Shown: positions 9,325-18,809 of the stretch, piece by piece | How the letters are laid out: every line of letters begins with the position of its first letter | Position numbering within the stretch: the first letter of the stretch is position 1 | Source: Temperatibacter sp965603205 | GTDB lineage: Bacteria; Pseudomonadota; Alphaproteobacteria; Sphingomonadales; Kordiimonadaceae | Direction: 5' to 3' | Length of the DNA stretch: 64,000 nucleotides | Assembly: GCA_965603205.1 (NCBI GenBank) | Contig: CBFDCC010000003.1 | Location: forward strand, 62,001 to 126,000 | Program-made: the position numbers and the translations under genes | Notes under the pieces: model-generated | What the model was told of the DNA's origin: nothing | The model's database searches: none | Seen by the model: only the letters and a program-made list of their open reading frames with translations

Positions 9325-10188
9325 TTAACCTTCACCTTTTAATTCTTCACGCCAGTCAGATAAGTTCGCATCTATCATTGCAAAACCTCCTATCCAAAGC
9401 ATGATATCCCATGTGTAAACATAATGCCCAAAGACAGCCCAATAAATGGCAGTCCCAAACAGTATTAAATAAACTACCACCTGCAACTTATCTGCAAAAT
9501 GGATTAATTTAGAGTCGTAAATGCCACGATCTTGAACCAATATTGTTACTGTTATCAATAAAGAGATTATCAACCAACCCGACACTTCAAAGACATCAAA
9601 CCATGCATGTTGAACCTCTAGTATATACCCCGCCTTATCAGAAACAACTGGCTCACCTGCAAAACGATAAAGATCACCCCCCGCACTTAATGTAGCACAA
9701 TTATCTACTGTTATTGGCGTATATAACAGATTACGCACAAAGGATAAATCTTCACCCACCAATGCGCAAACGCCCTTAACATCCGCCAAAACCACAGCAT
9801 CGTTCATATCCAATACCCCACCAGCGAAAGCTACAAATGTGTGCAAAATAATCACATAAGCACATAGACGGACTGTTTGTAGTAACCAGTATGTTACACC
9901 ACCACTTGTATCATCTTCCATCCAGTAGGTTTCTAGCTCCAACAGAAATAGAATGACAAACCACCCTAACTCATCAAATGTTGTCGCATAAGCTGCTGCA
10001 ATGTCAAAAAAGCCCGCACTAGCAGTAATCGTGGCTTGAGCCGCACGCCAGTCGTCATAAAAGTAATAGCCCCAGTTAAGTATAAGCAACACATAGATCG
10101 CCCATTTTAACTGCTGCTGATACTTAGCTATTAGCCGCATCAATGCATTTTGATTACTCGGCTGTTTACTCGACACTGCTGTGTTCAC
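9325..10188 (-). CDS. Predicted integral membrane protein, unrecognised family
   Basis: A 287-residue protein with about five hydrophobic segments (around residues 29-48, 72-92, 99-122, 198-220 and 233-255). A hydrophilic central loop has two cysteines (in GVCALVGED and DNCATLSAG). The C-terminus is charged (SDWREELKGEG). The start is GTG with GGGGAG upstream. It is the first gene of the tight seven-gene operon and its stop abuts the first PYROXD2-like gene, so it probably serves the same pathway, perhaps in transport or as a membrane anchor or electron partner. I cannot assign a family. Confidence 0.75.
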   Translation of the reverse strand: MNTAVSSKQPSNQNALMRLIAKYQQQLKWAIYVLLILNWGYYFYDDWRAAQATITASAGFFDIAAAYATTFDELGWFVILFLLELETYWMEDDTSGGVTYWLLQTVRLCAYVIILHTFVAFAGGVLDMNDAVVLADVKGVCALVGEDLSFVRNLLYTPITVDNCATLSAGGDLYRFAGEPVVSDKAGYILEVQHAWFDVFEVSGWLIISLLITVTILVQDRGIYDSKLIHFADKLQVVVYLILFGTAIYWAVFGHYVYTWDIMLWIGGFAMIDANLSDWREELKGEG

Positions 10189-10275
10189 TTAATATACACT
10201 CCCCGTATTCATGCAGTAGAGCCAGCAAACATCAATTTCGTCTTCTTTGCGGGACCGATAGGAATAGTGTTTTAG

Positions 10276-11049
10276 CTACTTTAAACCTCGGAAATATTGA
10301 GCTGGGGTTTTGCTAGTTTGTTTTTTAAATGCATTATAAAATCCAGAGACTGAATTAAAGCCTGCATCAAAACCTATTTCGAGTATAGAAAGGTTTTCAG
10401 GGTTTTCAGCCATCCGATTAATAGCATGATAAATCCTCTTTGAATTGACCAGCTCGTAAAAAGTGCGCCCCATCTCATGATTAATAACGAAGGAAATTTG
10501 ATTACGAGTATAGCCCATGTCTGACGCGACGGCTGCTAAGGTTAAGTCTGGATTTAAATAGGGCTCTTTATCGTCTAAATATCCAGATAACTCACTGGCC
10601 ATAACTTTCATCATCTCATCGGTTAACCCAAGCTTTGTCATCTTATCAGTATCGGAGCCAGTAGAGGGAACCTCTATCTCAACAGGCACACCTTCACCCT
10701 CATAAAACTCGTGGATATTTTGTATCCTGCCGTGCCTAAATACAATCAGCTCAACGCCATTTAAGGTGACATCTCTGCCTGTATCTTTTGCACGAAAATG
10801 CTGAGTCCAGTGAATGAAGGCAGAATTACCCTCGACCACTGTCGTTTCTTTTAATTTTATTCGTTGATTGATTTGCCTAGAAAACGAATCTTCGATATAT
10901 TTTTTAAGACCAGAGTATTCAATTATATCGCCAGCAGGCATGTCGTGATAACGCGCATCATCGCTATACATGGACATCAGTGATATAATATCACATTTAT
11001 CCCAATATTCCAGATACTTAGAAACCAAATCCTCAATGTCACTCATCAT
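10276..11049 (-). CDS. NTF2/SnoaL-like sensor domain fused to AraC-type DNA-binding domain
   Basis: A 257-residue probable transcription regulator. Residues 1-125 look like a SnoaL/NTF2 alpha-beta cone (YLEYWDKCDIISLMSMYSDDARYHD, then HWTQHFRAKDTGRD and FRHGRIQNIHEFYEG). Residues 160-257 are an AraC/XylS helix-turn-helix pair, with LAAVASDMGYTRNQISFVIN as the first helix pair and ILEIGFDAGFNSVSGFYNAF plus TPAQYF as the second. SnoaL domains usually bind small hydrophobic ligands, so the N-terminus is a plausible effector pocket. It lies just upstream of the flavoprotein operon and in the same direction. That operon is the natural target, but no binding site was identified. Confidence 0.85.
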   Translation of the reverse strand: MMSDIEDLVSKYLEYWDKCDIISLMSMYSDDARYHDMPAGDIIEYSGLKKYIEDSFSRQINQRIKLKETTVVEGNSAFIHWTQHFRAKDTGRDVTLNGVELIVFRHGRIQNIHEFYEGEGVPVEIEVPSTGSDTDKMTKLGLTDEMMKVMASELSGYLDDKEPYLNPDLTLAAVASDMGYTRNQISFVINHEMGRTFYELVNSKRIYHAINRMAENPENLSILEIGFDAGFNSVSGFYNAFKKQTSKTPAQYFRGLK

Positions 11050-11104
11050 ACTTATCTCACTCTATTCACTCTTCTACTGTTAGACTAACACCAATAGAAT
11101 AGAT

Positions 11105-12199
11105 TTAAAGAGAAATCATAACACCGCGACTACCAGACACTTTATTATCAAGCATATCAAGCCACAGACTGCGCGCATCATCGACGCCACTGTAATGCTC
11201 AATACTGACGCTACCTTTTAGACTTGCTGCAAGTTCTGCACTAGCTGAATAGCCCTTTTGCATCAACACACCAGCCCCCCAATCCTCGTCACGCTTTGCA
11301 ATTTGCGCCGGCGCAAAGAAAAACTCAGCCTCAACCCCGGGTAATAACATATTTTTCCGATCAGCTTCCCAGTGGGTGGCACCAACAAGAATGCTAGCCT
11401 TCATATTATCACCTAATAGCTCATGTAACTTTCTACGCAAGGGACCATCACCTGACATATCTACATAAACTGATTTAACATCAGCATTAATCCGCGCTTC
11501 ATTGCCATATGTCACCACCTGATCACACAGATTAAGCTTTTCCACAAAGGTTTTATTTCCCGAAGATGTTAGGCCAATAATCTCACCTGTAAATCGTTCA
11601 TTGTTTTTTAAGAAATGCGCAAACCCAAAGCCAGTTTTCGACGAAACAGAGCCAATGAGTATCTGATCAGCACAGAAAAAGTCCTTATCATCTAAATAAT
11701 CATTAATTACATAGGATGTAATAAACAACGGGAAGAACAAGCAACGCTCATCCTCAATAGCATACAAATATTTAGGTTCTGCCTGACAGCGCATATATTG
11801 ATTATACAAGCCAGGCAATGGCTGTCGGTGCGGGGCTACATCTGTAAAATTTCTACGCTTAATAACACCAGGCGTTAATACGGCATGACTTGCCATAGGG
11901 AAAAATCCATAAAGGCGCTCTCCAACCTCTATACCGTCACAGCTTGAGGCGACAACATCAGCCATACCCCAAACAGTAACCTTGCCCCATTTATCTACGT
12001 TTTTTTCACCGTCAACTGGGAAGTATTTCCAGTATCCAATCATATCACCGGATACGGCGTAGCTAACATTGTTTGACGTTAGGGCATATTTATCAATTGA
12101 GACCAAAATGTCCCCATCTGCTAAGGGCGACACCCCTTTGGATACAACTTTTATATTGCGATAATTGCCGCGATCCACCCAGATTTCTGTAATCGACAT
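11105..12199 (-). CDS. DUF2855 family protein (MDR-like fold)
   Basis: A 364-residue protein matching the DUF2855 family by eye: KYALTSNNVSYAVSGDMIGYW near the N-terminus, GERLYGFFPMASH, and a Rossmann-like segment SVSSKTGFGFAHFL. DUF2855 members resemble zinc-free medium-chain dehydrogenase/reductases and often occur with lipid or aromatic catabolism genes; their activity is not settled. The frame is open to 12256, but the ATG at 12199 has AAAGGGGAA directly upstream and starts MSITEIWVDR, so it is preferred. It lies between the methyltransferase-like gene and the AraC-type regulator, all on the minus strand. Confidence 0.8.
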   Translation of the reverse strand: MSITEIWVDRGNYRNIKVVSKGVSPLADGDILVSIDKYALTSNNVSYAVSGDMIGYWKYFPVDGEKNVDKWGKVTVWGMADVVASSCDGIEVGERLYGFFPMASHAVLTPGVIKRRNFTDVAPHRQPLPGLYNQYMRCQAEPKYLYAIEDERCLFFPLFITSYVINDYLDDKDFFCADQILIGSVSSKTGFGFAHFLKNNERFTGEIIGLTSSGNKTFVEKLNLCDQVVTYGNEARINADVKSVYVDMSGDGPLRRKLHELLGDNMKASILVGATHWEADRKNMLLPGVEAEFFFAPAQIAKRDEDWGAGVLMQKGYSASAELAASLKGSVSIEHYSGVDDARSLWLDMLDNKVSGSRGVMISL

Positions 12200-12303
12200 C
12201 GATAATTCCCCTTTACGTAAAACCCTTAACTCGTCCAGAACATACAGGTATAACATACAGGATTAAAAAAAAGCGCCTATAAAAAAGCGCTCTTCTACAT
12301 ACT

Positions 12304-13026
12304 CTATAAGTATTCATCTTCGGGCTCGTCGGGTTCAGGCTTTTTCTTCCAAACCACGTAACGAATTTCTACACCACTACGGATGTTTCGCCGTAGCTTT
12401 GCCCCAGACTCCACCATATCAAGTGTTTGCTTAGCCATATCGCCCATCGCAGGGTCAGGTTCCCATTGAGATAGCGCTAAATAGCTATCTTTAATTTCAG
12501 TTGCGGTTTCGGTGCTGACATTTTGACTGGCAATAAGATCAAAATATTTATCAAGGGTGTTTTTCTTCTTAGGCAACTGATTAGATATCTGAGAATAAAC
12601 AAAGTAGCCATCCCTTTTCACCATTCTCTGTACGATAGATGTCCATTCACGCTCCTCACGAAAGGCCCGCAGGTCATCCATACAAAAAATGGCGTCATAT
12701 TTAAGTTTTTCAGCCCGTGTAGGATCATCAAGACGTGTGGCACGATAAAGATTGACACGATGATCATCTTTAAACATTTCATTTATGTGATCATAACATT
12801 CATCACGCCCCTCATAAGCATCAACCCTATAGCCACGTTCTAATAATGTCATAACTAAACGGCCGCCACCAGGCCCAATAACACAGACTTTAGAATTCCT
12901 AGGCATTTCCATGAAAAATGACATCATGTTAAGTGGAGACAAGCTGATGGGACGCTCACAATAGTCCATATCTTGACCATTAAACATCAAATCTAACGCA
13001 AACGAAAATGCTAAGTTTTCAGACAC
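12304..13026 (-). CDS. SAM-dependent methyltransferase-like protein
   Basis: A 240-residue protein with a class I methyltransferase-like Rossmann core. The glycine-rich motif I is VCVIGPGGG (about 48-55), followed by an acidic residue in DAYEGRDE and FCMDDLRAF as a motif-IV-like segment. Start is GTG with AGGGGG five bases upstream. The C-terminus is highly charged (KKKPEPDEPEDEYL). It is the first minus-strand gene after the 393-bp intergenic region shared with the divergent TBDR. The substrate is unknown, and spermidine-synthase-like proteins have a similar fold, so the exact family is uncertain. Confidence 0.65.
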   Translation of the reverse strand: MSENLAFSFALDLMFNGQDMDYCERPISLSPLNMMSFFMEMPRNSKVCVIGPGGGRLVMTLLERGYRVDAYEGRDECYDHINEMFKDDHRVNLYRATRLDDPTRAEKLKYDAIFCMDDLRAFREEREWTSIVQRMVKRDGYFVYSQISNQLPKKKNTLDKYFDLIASQNVSTETATEIKDSYLALSQWEPDPAMGDMAKQTLDMVESGAKLRRNIRSGVEIRYVVWKKKPEPDEPEDEYL

Positions 13027-13419
13027 AAGGCCCCCTAATAATAAATTTTATTAAGCGTACTATAATTAATAACAATGAAGCATTCATGAACAACTAGATC
13101 AAATTTTAGTTAAATTGCTTTCACCACTCATTCAAAACGCTAATCTATGCACCGTACTATAACATAGTTTAATATATACATTATTAGCAAGACTAAGAAG
13201 AAAATAATTAGACTAATACCTCAAAACGGGAGCGTGCTTAAAATACCACAGATAGAGAAAAAACAATCTACACTCCCCTTGCAACTGTTGTCATTGATTG
13301 CACATGAAACCATCTGTAATTAAAGTGACGATACTACATTACAGTATACTAGATGCAAAATAATGCATCAGTAAATTATTAAACTATTTTCTCCAATATT
13401 GCACTTAGGGAGCAACAAA
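13027..13419. other. Divergent intergenic region with palindromes
   Basis: No gene is visible in these 393 bp between the methyltransferase-like gene and the TBDR. It must hold both promoters. Three short inverted repeats stand out: ACTAT-3 nt-ATAGT at 13156-13168, AGTATACT at 13343-13350, and GATGCA-6 nt-TGCATC at 13352-13369. The last two lie 50-77 nt upstream of the TBDR start and are possible operator sites. I could not assign -35/-10 boxes with confidence. Confidence 0.4.
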
Positions 13420-15591
13420 ATGACTAAACTAACTACTAGCCTGAGCGTAGCCGCTATTCTAGCGAGCACAGCCATATCAACATCGACATTTGCCCAAGAC
13501 ATTGCTGTTTTAGAAGAAATTATCGTTACAGCTCAAAAGCGTGAACAGAACCTGAAAGATGTACCTATTTCAGTTACAGCCATTAAAGGTGAACAATTCC
13601 AAGATTTCGCAGCAGCGGGCGAAGACATTCGCGCCCTATCTGGTCGCGTACCTGGTCTTAACGCAGAAAGCTCAAATGGTCGTGTTGCTCCACGTTTCTA
13701 TATTCGAGGCCTTGGTAACACAGACTTTGATCTAGCAGCATCTCAGCCAGTATCTATCATCATGGACGATGTGGTTATGGAAAATGTTGTTCTAAAAAGC
13801 TTCCCTCTATTTGATATAGAGCGCATTGAAGTCCTTCGTGGACCACAAGGCACACTATTTGGTCGCAACACGCCTGCAGGTATCATAAAATTTGACACCC
13901 GCAAGCCAAGCCAAGAAGCAAATGGATATGCCTCTATAAATATTGGATCATTAGATGTTGTTAATGTGGAATCAGCATACGGCGCTCCAATTTCAGATAC
14001 CGTTTCAATGCGCGTATCTGGCATTTATTCACACCGCGGTGATTTTATCGACAATGGTTATACTGGTGAAGAGAATGCGATGGGCGGCTTTAATGAGCTA
14101 GCTGGCCGTATTCAGGTCCTTTTCGAACCTAACGATAAATTTGATGCGCTTGTTAACCTTCATGCTCGTACACTAGAAGGCACATCATCTATCTTCCGCG
14201 CGAATATTGTTAATGGCAGCAATGATCTAAATGCTAACTATGATGCCAAGACAGTTTGGTTCGACGAAGGTAACAACAACCCACAGGAATATGATTCTAA
14301 GGGCATGTCAATTAAGATGAACTACGATCTAGGTGGTTCTATTCTAACATCAATCACAGCCTATGAAACTGCTAATGGTTATAGTCTTGGTGATATTGAT
14401 GGCGGCTATGGCGCAGTTTACATGCCTGAAATGGGCCCTGGTTTTATCCCATTCAATTCTGCAACGCAGGATAATGTTGATGATACAAACCAATTTACAC
14501 AAGAAATTCGCTTAGCTAGTGACAGCGATGAAGCTCTACAGTGGCAAGCTGGTCTATATTACTTCAGCAGCGATCTATCTGTAACAACTAGCCCATTCTT
14601 CATTCCATCATCGACTGTTGAGCATGAGAATAAGTCAATGGCTATCTTTGCACAGCTTACTTATGCTGTAGCAGAAGACACTACATTCACAGCAGGCGCT
14701 CGTTATACCGATGATAAGAAGACCCTACATGGTGTTTTTGCTTTTGGTAACATGTTTGACGAAAGAGTTACTGAGGACCGTATTAGCTGGGATGTTGCAG
14801 TAAATCATGACCTCACAGACGATATCATGGTTTATACACGTATTGCAGATGGTTTCCGCGCTGCCTCTATTCAGGGCCGTGACATTGCTTTCTTTGGCGC
14901 TCCATCAGTTGCCAAGGCTGAAACAATCCTCTCGATTGAAGCTGGTATGAAAGCAACTATCATGGATGGTCGTGGCCGTATTAACACTGCTCTTTATAAA
15001 TGGAGCATGGACGACCAACAACTATCAGCTGTTGGTGGTGGTGGTAACTTCATTCAACTTGTGAACGCTTCTAAGACATCAGGTTGGGGTTTTGAAGCTG
15101 ACATGGAATTCATGATCACTGATAACTTCACCGTTTCTGCAGGCCTGAGCAATAACAATACAAAGATCAAAGACGGTGATCTACGCGTTGGTGTTTGTGT
15201 GGCATGTAACGTTCTTGATGGCCTTGATCACAATGGTCGCGCGATGGTTTATGGTAACTCTTTACCACAAGCACCTGATTGGTTAGTAAATGTATCAGCG
15301 CGTTACTCAGTTGAGCTAGAAGACGGCGAGCTTTATTTCTCTACTGATTGGTTCAAAGAAGGCGACAAGAGCCTGATGATCTATGACAGTGCAGAATTTA
15401 AAACAAGCGGCGATTTTGAAGGCGGCGTAAAGGTTGGCTATATCTTTGGTGATGGCATGTATGAAGCAGCTATGTTTGGCCGTAACATTACTAATGAGCA
15501 TAACCTAAAAGGCGCAATCGACTTTAACAACAACACTGGCTTTACTAACGAGCCACGTGTTCTTGGTGTATCTTTCCGCGCTAACTTCTAA
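13420..15591 (+). CDS. TonB-dependent receptor
   Basis: A 723-residue outer-membrane receptor. The signal peptide ends at TSTFAQ (residues 21-26), followed by the TonB-box-like EEIIVTAQKR, a plug with RGPQGTLFGRNTPAG, and a beta-barrel ending in FRANF with the terminal Phe expected for BAM insertion. The frame can begin at a TTG at 13399, but the ATG at 13420 has AGGGAG upstream and gives the proper signal peptide. It is monocistronic, closed by a strong terminator. It is the only TBDR here without an adjacent TPR-sulfotransferase. A purine permease gene follows, so nucleobases or nucleosides are a possible but unproven ligand. Confidence 0.93.
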   Translation: MTKLTTSLSVAAILASTAISTSTFAQDIAVLEEIIVTAQKREQNLKDVPISVTAIKGEQFQDFAAAGEDIRALSGRVPGLNAESSNGRVAPRFYIRGLGNTDFDLAASQPVSIIMDDVVMENVVLKSFPLFDIERIEVLRGPQGTLFGRNTPAGIIKFDTRKPSQEANGYASINIGSLDVVNVESAYGAPISDTVSMRVSGIYSHRGDFIDNGYTGEENAMGGFNELAGRIQVLFEPNDKFDALVNLHARTLEGTSSIFRANIVNGSNDLNANYDAKTVWFDEGNNNPQEYDSKGMSIKMNYDLGGSILTSITAYETANGYSLGDIDGGYGAVYMPEMGPGFIPFNSATQDNVDDTNQFTQEIRLASDSDEALQWQAGLYYFSSDLSVTTSPFFIPSSTVEHENKSMAIFAQLTYAVAEDTTFTAGARYTDDKKTLHGVFAFGNMFDERVTEDRISWDVAVNHDLTDDIMVYTRIADGFRAASIQGRDIAFFGAPSVAKAETILSIEAGMKATIMDGRGRINTALYKWSMDDQQLSAVGGGGNFIQLVNASKTSGWGFEADMEFMITDNFTVSAGLSNNNTKIKDGDLRVGVCVACNVLDGLDHNGRAMVYGNSLPQAPDWLVNVSARYSVELEDGELYFSTDWFKEGDKSLMIYDSAEFKTSGDFEGGVKVGYIFGDGMYEAAMFGRNITNEHNLKGAIDFNNNTGFTNEPRVLGVSFRANF

Positions 15592-15613
15592 AGCAGGTTA
15601 AAATAATCAACCG

Positions 15614-15653
15614 AATAGCCAGCCCTACATATTTAGGGCTGGCTATTTTTTTT
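15614..15653 (+). terminator. Rho-independent terminator of the TBDR gene
   Basis: A perfect 14-bp stem (arms 15614-15627 and 15634-15647) with a 6-nt loop is followed by a T run to 15653, starting 22 bp after the TBDR stop codon. Confidence 0.92.
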
Positions 15654-15724
15654 AACTGAATAGAACCCCTTGCATCCACAGCCGAAATGCCGCACAAGAA
15701 TAGGCAAATAGGAAAAGGGACATT

Positions 15725-17347
15725 ATGACAAACGCACCAACGCCAATGGGTCAAGAGACTCAGTTTTCTTGCGATCTCAATGCAGGCTTTGCCTTCTTTT
15801 TAGATGTAGTCGTTAATTTATTCGTCCTCAGCGGCCTTTTAATAGGTGCATTCAATTTTCCTGCTGAAGTAGTTTTTGGTAAGATCATCCCCGGTGCCAT
15901 CGTCGGTATTCTTCTTGGTAATATCGCCATGATTTACTTGGCAAAAAAATCTGCTGCCAAAACAGGCAATGATAATATTACATCCCTGCCCCTCGGACTA
16001 GATTTACCAACCGTCTTTGGTATGGTTTTCTTTGTCCTTGGCCCAGTTTACATGATGAATGTTGAAACCATGGGCAGTGACAATGCTGCCGATTTAGCTT
16101 GGAAAATTGGTATGGCGGGTACTTTTTGGATCGCTATCTTTAAATTCATTCTATCTTACCTCGGCAATATTATTTATAAGGGCTTGCCGCAAATGGCGCT
16201 TGTTGGTGCTATGGCTTGTATTGCGACAGTATGGCTGGGCGCTGAGGCACTGCTCGGTGTTTTTAGCCTGCCAGAGGTTGGTATATTATCGTTGCTCATT
16301 ATGATATATTCTTTAACGGCGGGCCATAAACTTCCCTTTGCGTTGCCCGGTGCTGTCATGGCTATTTTCTTGTCTACTGGCCTTTATTACATTCTGGCCT
16401 TTGCTGGCTTTGGCCATGGTTATGTGATTGTCGAGGCGCCAGAGATTACAACAGCAATGCCCATGATTACTTTTAGCCTGTTTGATGTGATGTTTGGCGA
16501 AGCGCTGAATTACATCGGGTTATTATTGCCATTCGCCCTATTAATTGCTGCCAGTGGTATCAATGTTGTAGCTGGCGCCAAAATGGTTGGTGATGATTAC
16601 GACCCAAGTATTGTAGTGCGTATTGACAGTATTACCACTGCCATAAGCGCGCTTTTCGGCGGTGTCGTACAAACAACACCCTATTTTGGCCACCCTACCT
16701 ATAAACGCATGGGTGCCAAGTTAGATTACGCTATTGGTGCTGTTACCGTTATAACGCTAGGCGGTTTTCTTGGCTTAATTGCCTTTGCCTCTCAAATGAT
16801 ACCTGGCGCGGTGCTAAAACCTATCTTAACCGTTGTTGCTTGTGACATTGTTCGCCTTGCTATCATCGGCTGCGATCCAAAACACGCACCATCGCTTTTA
16901 TTCTCCATTGTTCCTGGCATCTTAAACTACACGCATAGTAAGGTCACAGAATTACTGGGCAATGTAGAGCGCGGTCTGCAAACTATGGAAATAAAGATCA
17001 CCAATGTAGTTGGCACTGATTGGTTTATGAATTACGCGCTACTGGGTGCAATGTCACGCAGTTACGTTCTAACCAGCATGATGTGGGCTACCTTTGTCAT
17101 CTGGATCATTGATGATAAAAAGATGCAAGCAGCCGCTGTGGCATTTGTTTGTGCCTTATTCACGTTATTTGGGGTCATCCATTCAGTCTTGCCATCATCG
17201 GCCATGTATCTACCGTGGAATTTAGCTGAAATGGGCGGGGCTGAAATACTGCCTTTCCGCATTGCCTCAGGCTACGCCATTGCAGGGGTTATCCTATTGT
17301 TATTTCAAATGGATAGGTCCCCCGCAACAGCCAAGCAATCAGCTTAA
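15725..17347 (+). CDS. NCS2-type xanthine/uracil/guanine permease family transporter
   Basis: A 540-residue inner-membrane protein with about 12-14 hydrophobic helices. Segments NITSLPLGLDLPTVFGMVFF near the N-terminus and DSITTAISALFGGVVQTTPY in the middle fit the xanthine/uracil permease fold. GGAAAAGGG precedes the ATG at 15725. It converges with a purine nucleoside phosphorylase gene, the two stop codons overlapping by 4 nt, and sits beside a phosphoribosyltransferase and phosphopentomutase. Import of purine bases or nucleosides for salvage is therefore likely. The precise substrate is inferred from context only. Confidence 0.8.
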   Translation: MTNAPTPMGQETQFSCDLNAGFAFFLDVVVNLFVLSGLLIGAFNFPAEVVFGKIIPGAIVGILLGNIAMIYLAKKSAAKTGNDNITSLPLGLDLPTVFGMVFFVLGPVYMMNVETMGSDNAADLAWKIGMAGTFWIAIFKFILSYLGNIIYKGLPQMALVGAMACIATVWLGAEALLGVFSLPEVGILSLLIMIYSLTAGHKLPFALPGAVMAIFLSTGLYYILAFAGFGHGYVIVEAPEITTAMPMITFSLFDVMFGEALNYIGLLLPFALLIAASGINVVAGAKMVGDDYDPSIVVRIDSITTAISALFGGVVQTTPYFGHPTYKRMGAKLDYAIGAVTVITLGGFLGLIAFASQMIPGAVLKPILTVVACDIVRLAIIGCDPKHAPSLLFSIVPGILNYTHSKVTELLGNVERGLQTMEIKITNVVGTDWFMNYALLGAMSRSYVLTSMMWATFVIWIIDDKKMQAAAVAFVCALFTLFGVIHSVLPSSAMYLPWNLAEMGGAEILPFRIASGYAIAGVILLLFQMDRSPATAKQSA

Positions 17348-18162
17348 AGCTTTGTCACAAATTTAGTCAGTAACGTACCAAGACTTTTACCAGCCACGAG
17401 GCCAAGCTCCATAACCTCTTCATGGTTTAGGGCTTCGCCTGTAATGCCAGCGCCCATGTTGGTCATGGTTGAAACACCAACAATCTTCATGCCGTGCAAG
17501 TGCCCTACGGTTAGCGCCTCTGGCACCGTTGACATTCCGACACTGCCACCACCCATCATTTGAAACATGCGTATTTCAGCAGGCGTTTCAAAATTAGGAC
17601 CGCGTACGCCAACGTAAACACCTTCAAAGAGCTTCATATCTAGCTCTTTTGCACTATCGCGTAGCAGGTCACTGATTTCTGGATCCCACGTGTGGGTCAT
17701 ATCAAAGAAACGAGGGCCAAAACGATCATCGTTAGGGCCACTAAGCGGGTTAAGCCCAGATAGATTGATATGATCAGTGATGAGCATCAAATTACCTGGT
17801 GTTGCTTCTGGGATCAAGCTACCAGCCGCGTTTGTCGCCACAAGCAACGGTATACCCAGCGCCCACATAACCCGCGTTGGGAAAGCAAGATTTTGCTCTG
17901 ACTGCCCTTCATAACCATGAACACGCCCCTGCATACAAGCAACAGGCACACCGTTTAACGTGCCAAAATGTAGCATCCCACTATGGCCCATCACCGTTGG
18001 GCGCGGGAACTTTGGTAAATCTTCATATGGGATACGAATAGCATCCGCTAAATCATCAGCAAGTTGATTAAGGCCGCTACCTAAAACGATCACAGCCTTT
18101 GGGGCAAAGTCACCTATTTTTTCGCGAATAACCGCCGCACAATTTTGAACATCATCAAACAT
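17344..18162 (-). CDS. Purine nucleoside phosphorylase
   Basis: A 272-residue trimeric-type (PNP/XapA) phosphorylase that splits purine nucleosides with phosphate into base and (deoxy)ribose-1-phosphate. Signatures are VIVLGSGLNQLAD for phosphate binding near the N-terminus, HSGMLHFG, LLVATNAAGSL, and a base-binding region FQMMGGGSVGMSTVPE. The length is close to E. coli XapA (277). AAGGATT precedes the ATG. It lies 9 nt downstream of the phosphoribosyltransferase gene, forming an operon that recycles purine bases, while phosphopentomutase on the opposite strand handles the sugar phosphate. Confidence 0.93.
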   Translation of the reverse strand: MFDDVQNCAAVIREKIGDFAPKAVIVLGSGLNQLADDLADAIRIPYEDLPKFPRPTVMGHSGMLHFGTLNGVPVACMQGRVHGYEGQSEQNLAFPTRVMWALGIPLLVATNAAGSLIPEATPGNLMLITDHINLSGLNPLSGPNDDRFGPRFFDMTHTWDPEISDLLRDSAKELDMKLFEGVYVGVRGPNFETPAEIRMFQMMGGGSVGMSTVPEALTVGHLHGMKIVGVSTMTNMGAGITGEALNHEEVMELGLVAGKSLGTLLTKFVTKL

Positions 18163-18171
18163 AGTTAATCC

Positions 18172-18720
18172 TTAAAGCTCAATTTCAGGCAATTTCAAGC
18201 CCTTATGTTCTAGTATCTCTTCTTTGCTAAGACCCACAAGCTCATGTGGGAAGACAAGCCACTGATCAGTTTCTTCAAGGTAGAAATCTGGTGTAATGTC
18301 AGTAACATTTTTAGAAGGCTTATAATAAACTGTCGCAGATTTAATCACATCAGGTGCATTGCGGCGACAACGTAACTTAATTTCGCGAATAAGCGCGTCA
18401 ATAGACCGCCCACTATCAAATACATCATCAACAATGAGTAAGCTATCCTCAGTATTGATATTTTGGATGATATATTCAAGACCGTGAACGCGCACTTCTT
18501 TTTGCTGACGCATACCAACATAACTACTTGTTCTAATGGCAATATGATCGGTTTTCACACCGTAATAATCCATAACTTCTTGAACGGCAATACCTGTAGG
18601 GGTGCCTCCACGCCAAACACCAACAATAAATTTAGGCCTAAAGCCACTTTTTAAAATATTAACCCCAAGGTCAAAGGACATCTCGAGCAATTGTTCCGCA
18701 CTAATAAAAATCTTATCCAT
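18172..18720 (-). CDS. Purine phosphoribosyltransferase (hypoxanthine-type)
   Basis: A 182-residue type I phosphoribosyltransferase. The PRPP-binding loop is LLIVDDVFDSGRS at residues 94-106, with the two acidic residues expected. An upstream VGVWRGGTPTG loop binds pyrophosphate. It would convert a free purine base plus PRPP into the nucleotide. It shares an operon with purine nucleoside phosphorylase and is divergent from phosphopentomutase. The exact base (hypoxanthine, guanine or xanthine) is not resolved by sequence. Confidence 0.85.
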   Translation of the reverse strand: MDKIFISAEQLLEMSFDLGVNILKSGFRPKFIVGVWRGGTPTGIAVQEVMDYYGVKTDHIAIRTSSYVGMRQQKEVRVHGLEYIIQNINTEDSLLIVDDVFDSGRSIDALIREIKLRCRRNAPDVIKSATVYYKPSKNVTDITPDFYLEETDQWLVFPHELVGLSKEEILEHKGLKLPEIEL

Positions 18721-18809
18721 AATAGTTTTATCTATCCATTTTATTTAATCATTCTGTTAAGGTATAAACAGTCACAGATGAAACTGCACTAAGTTTTTAA
18801 AGGAATAGT

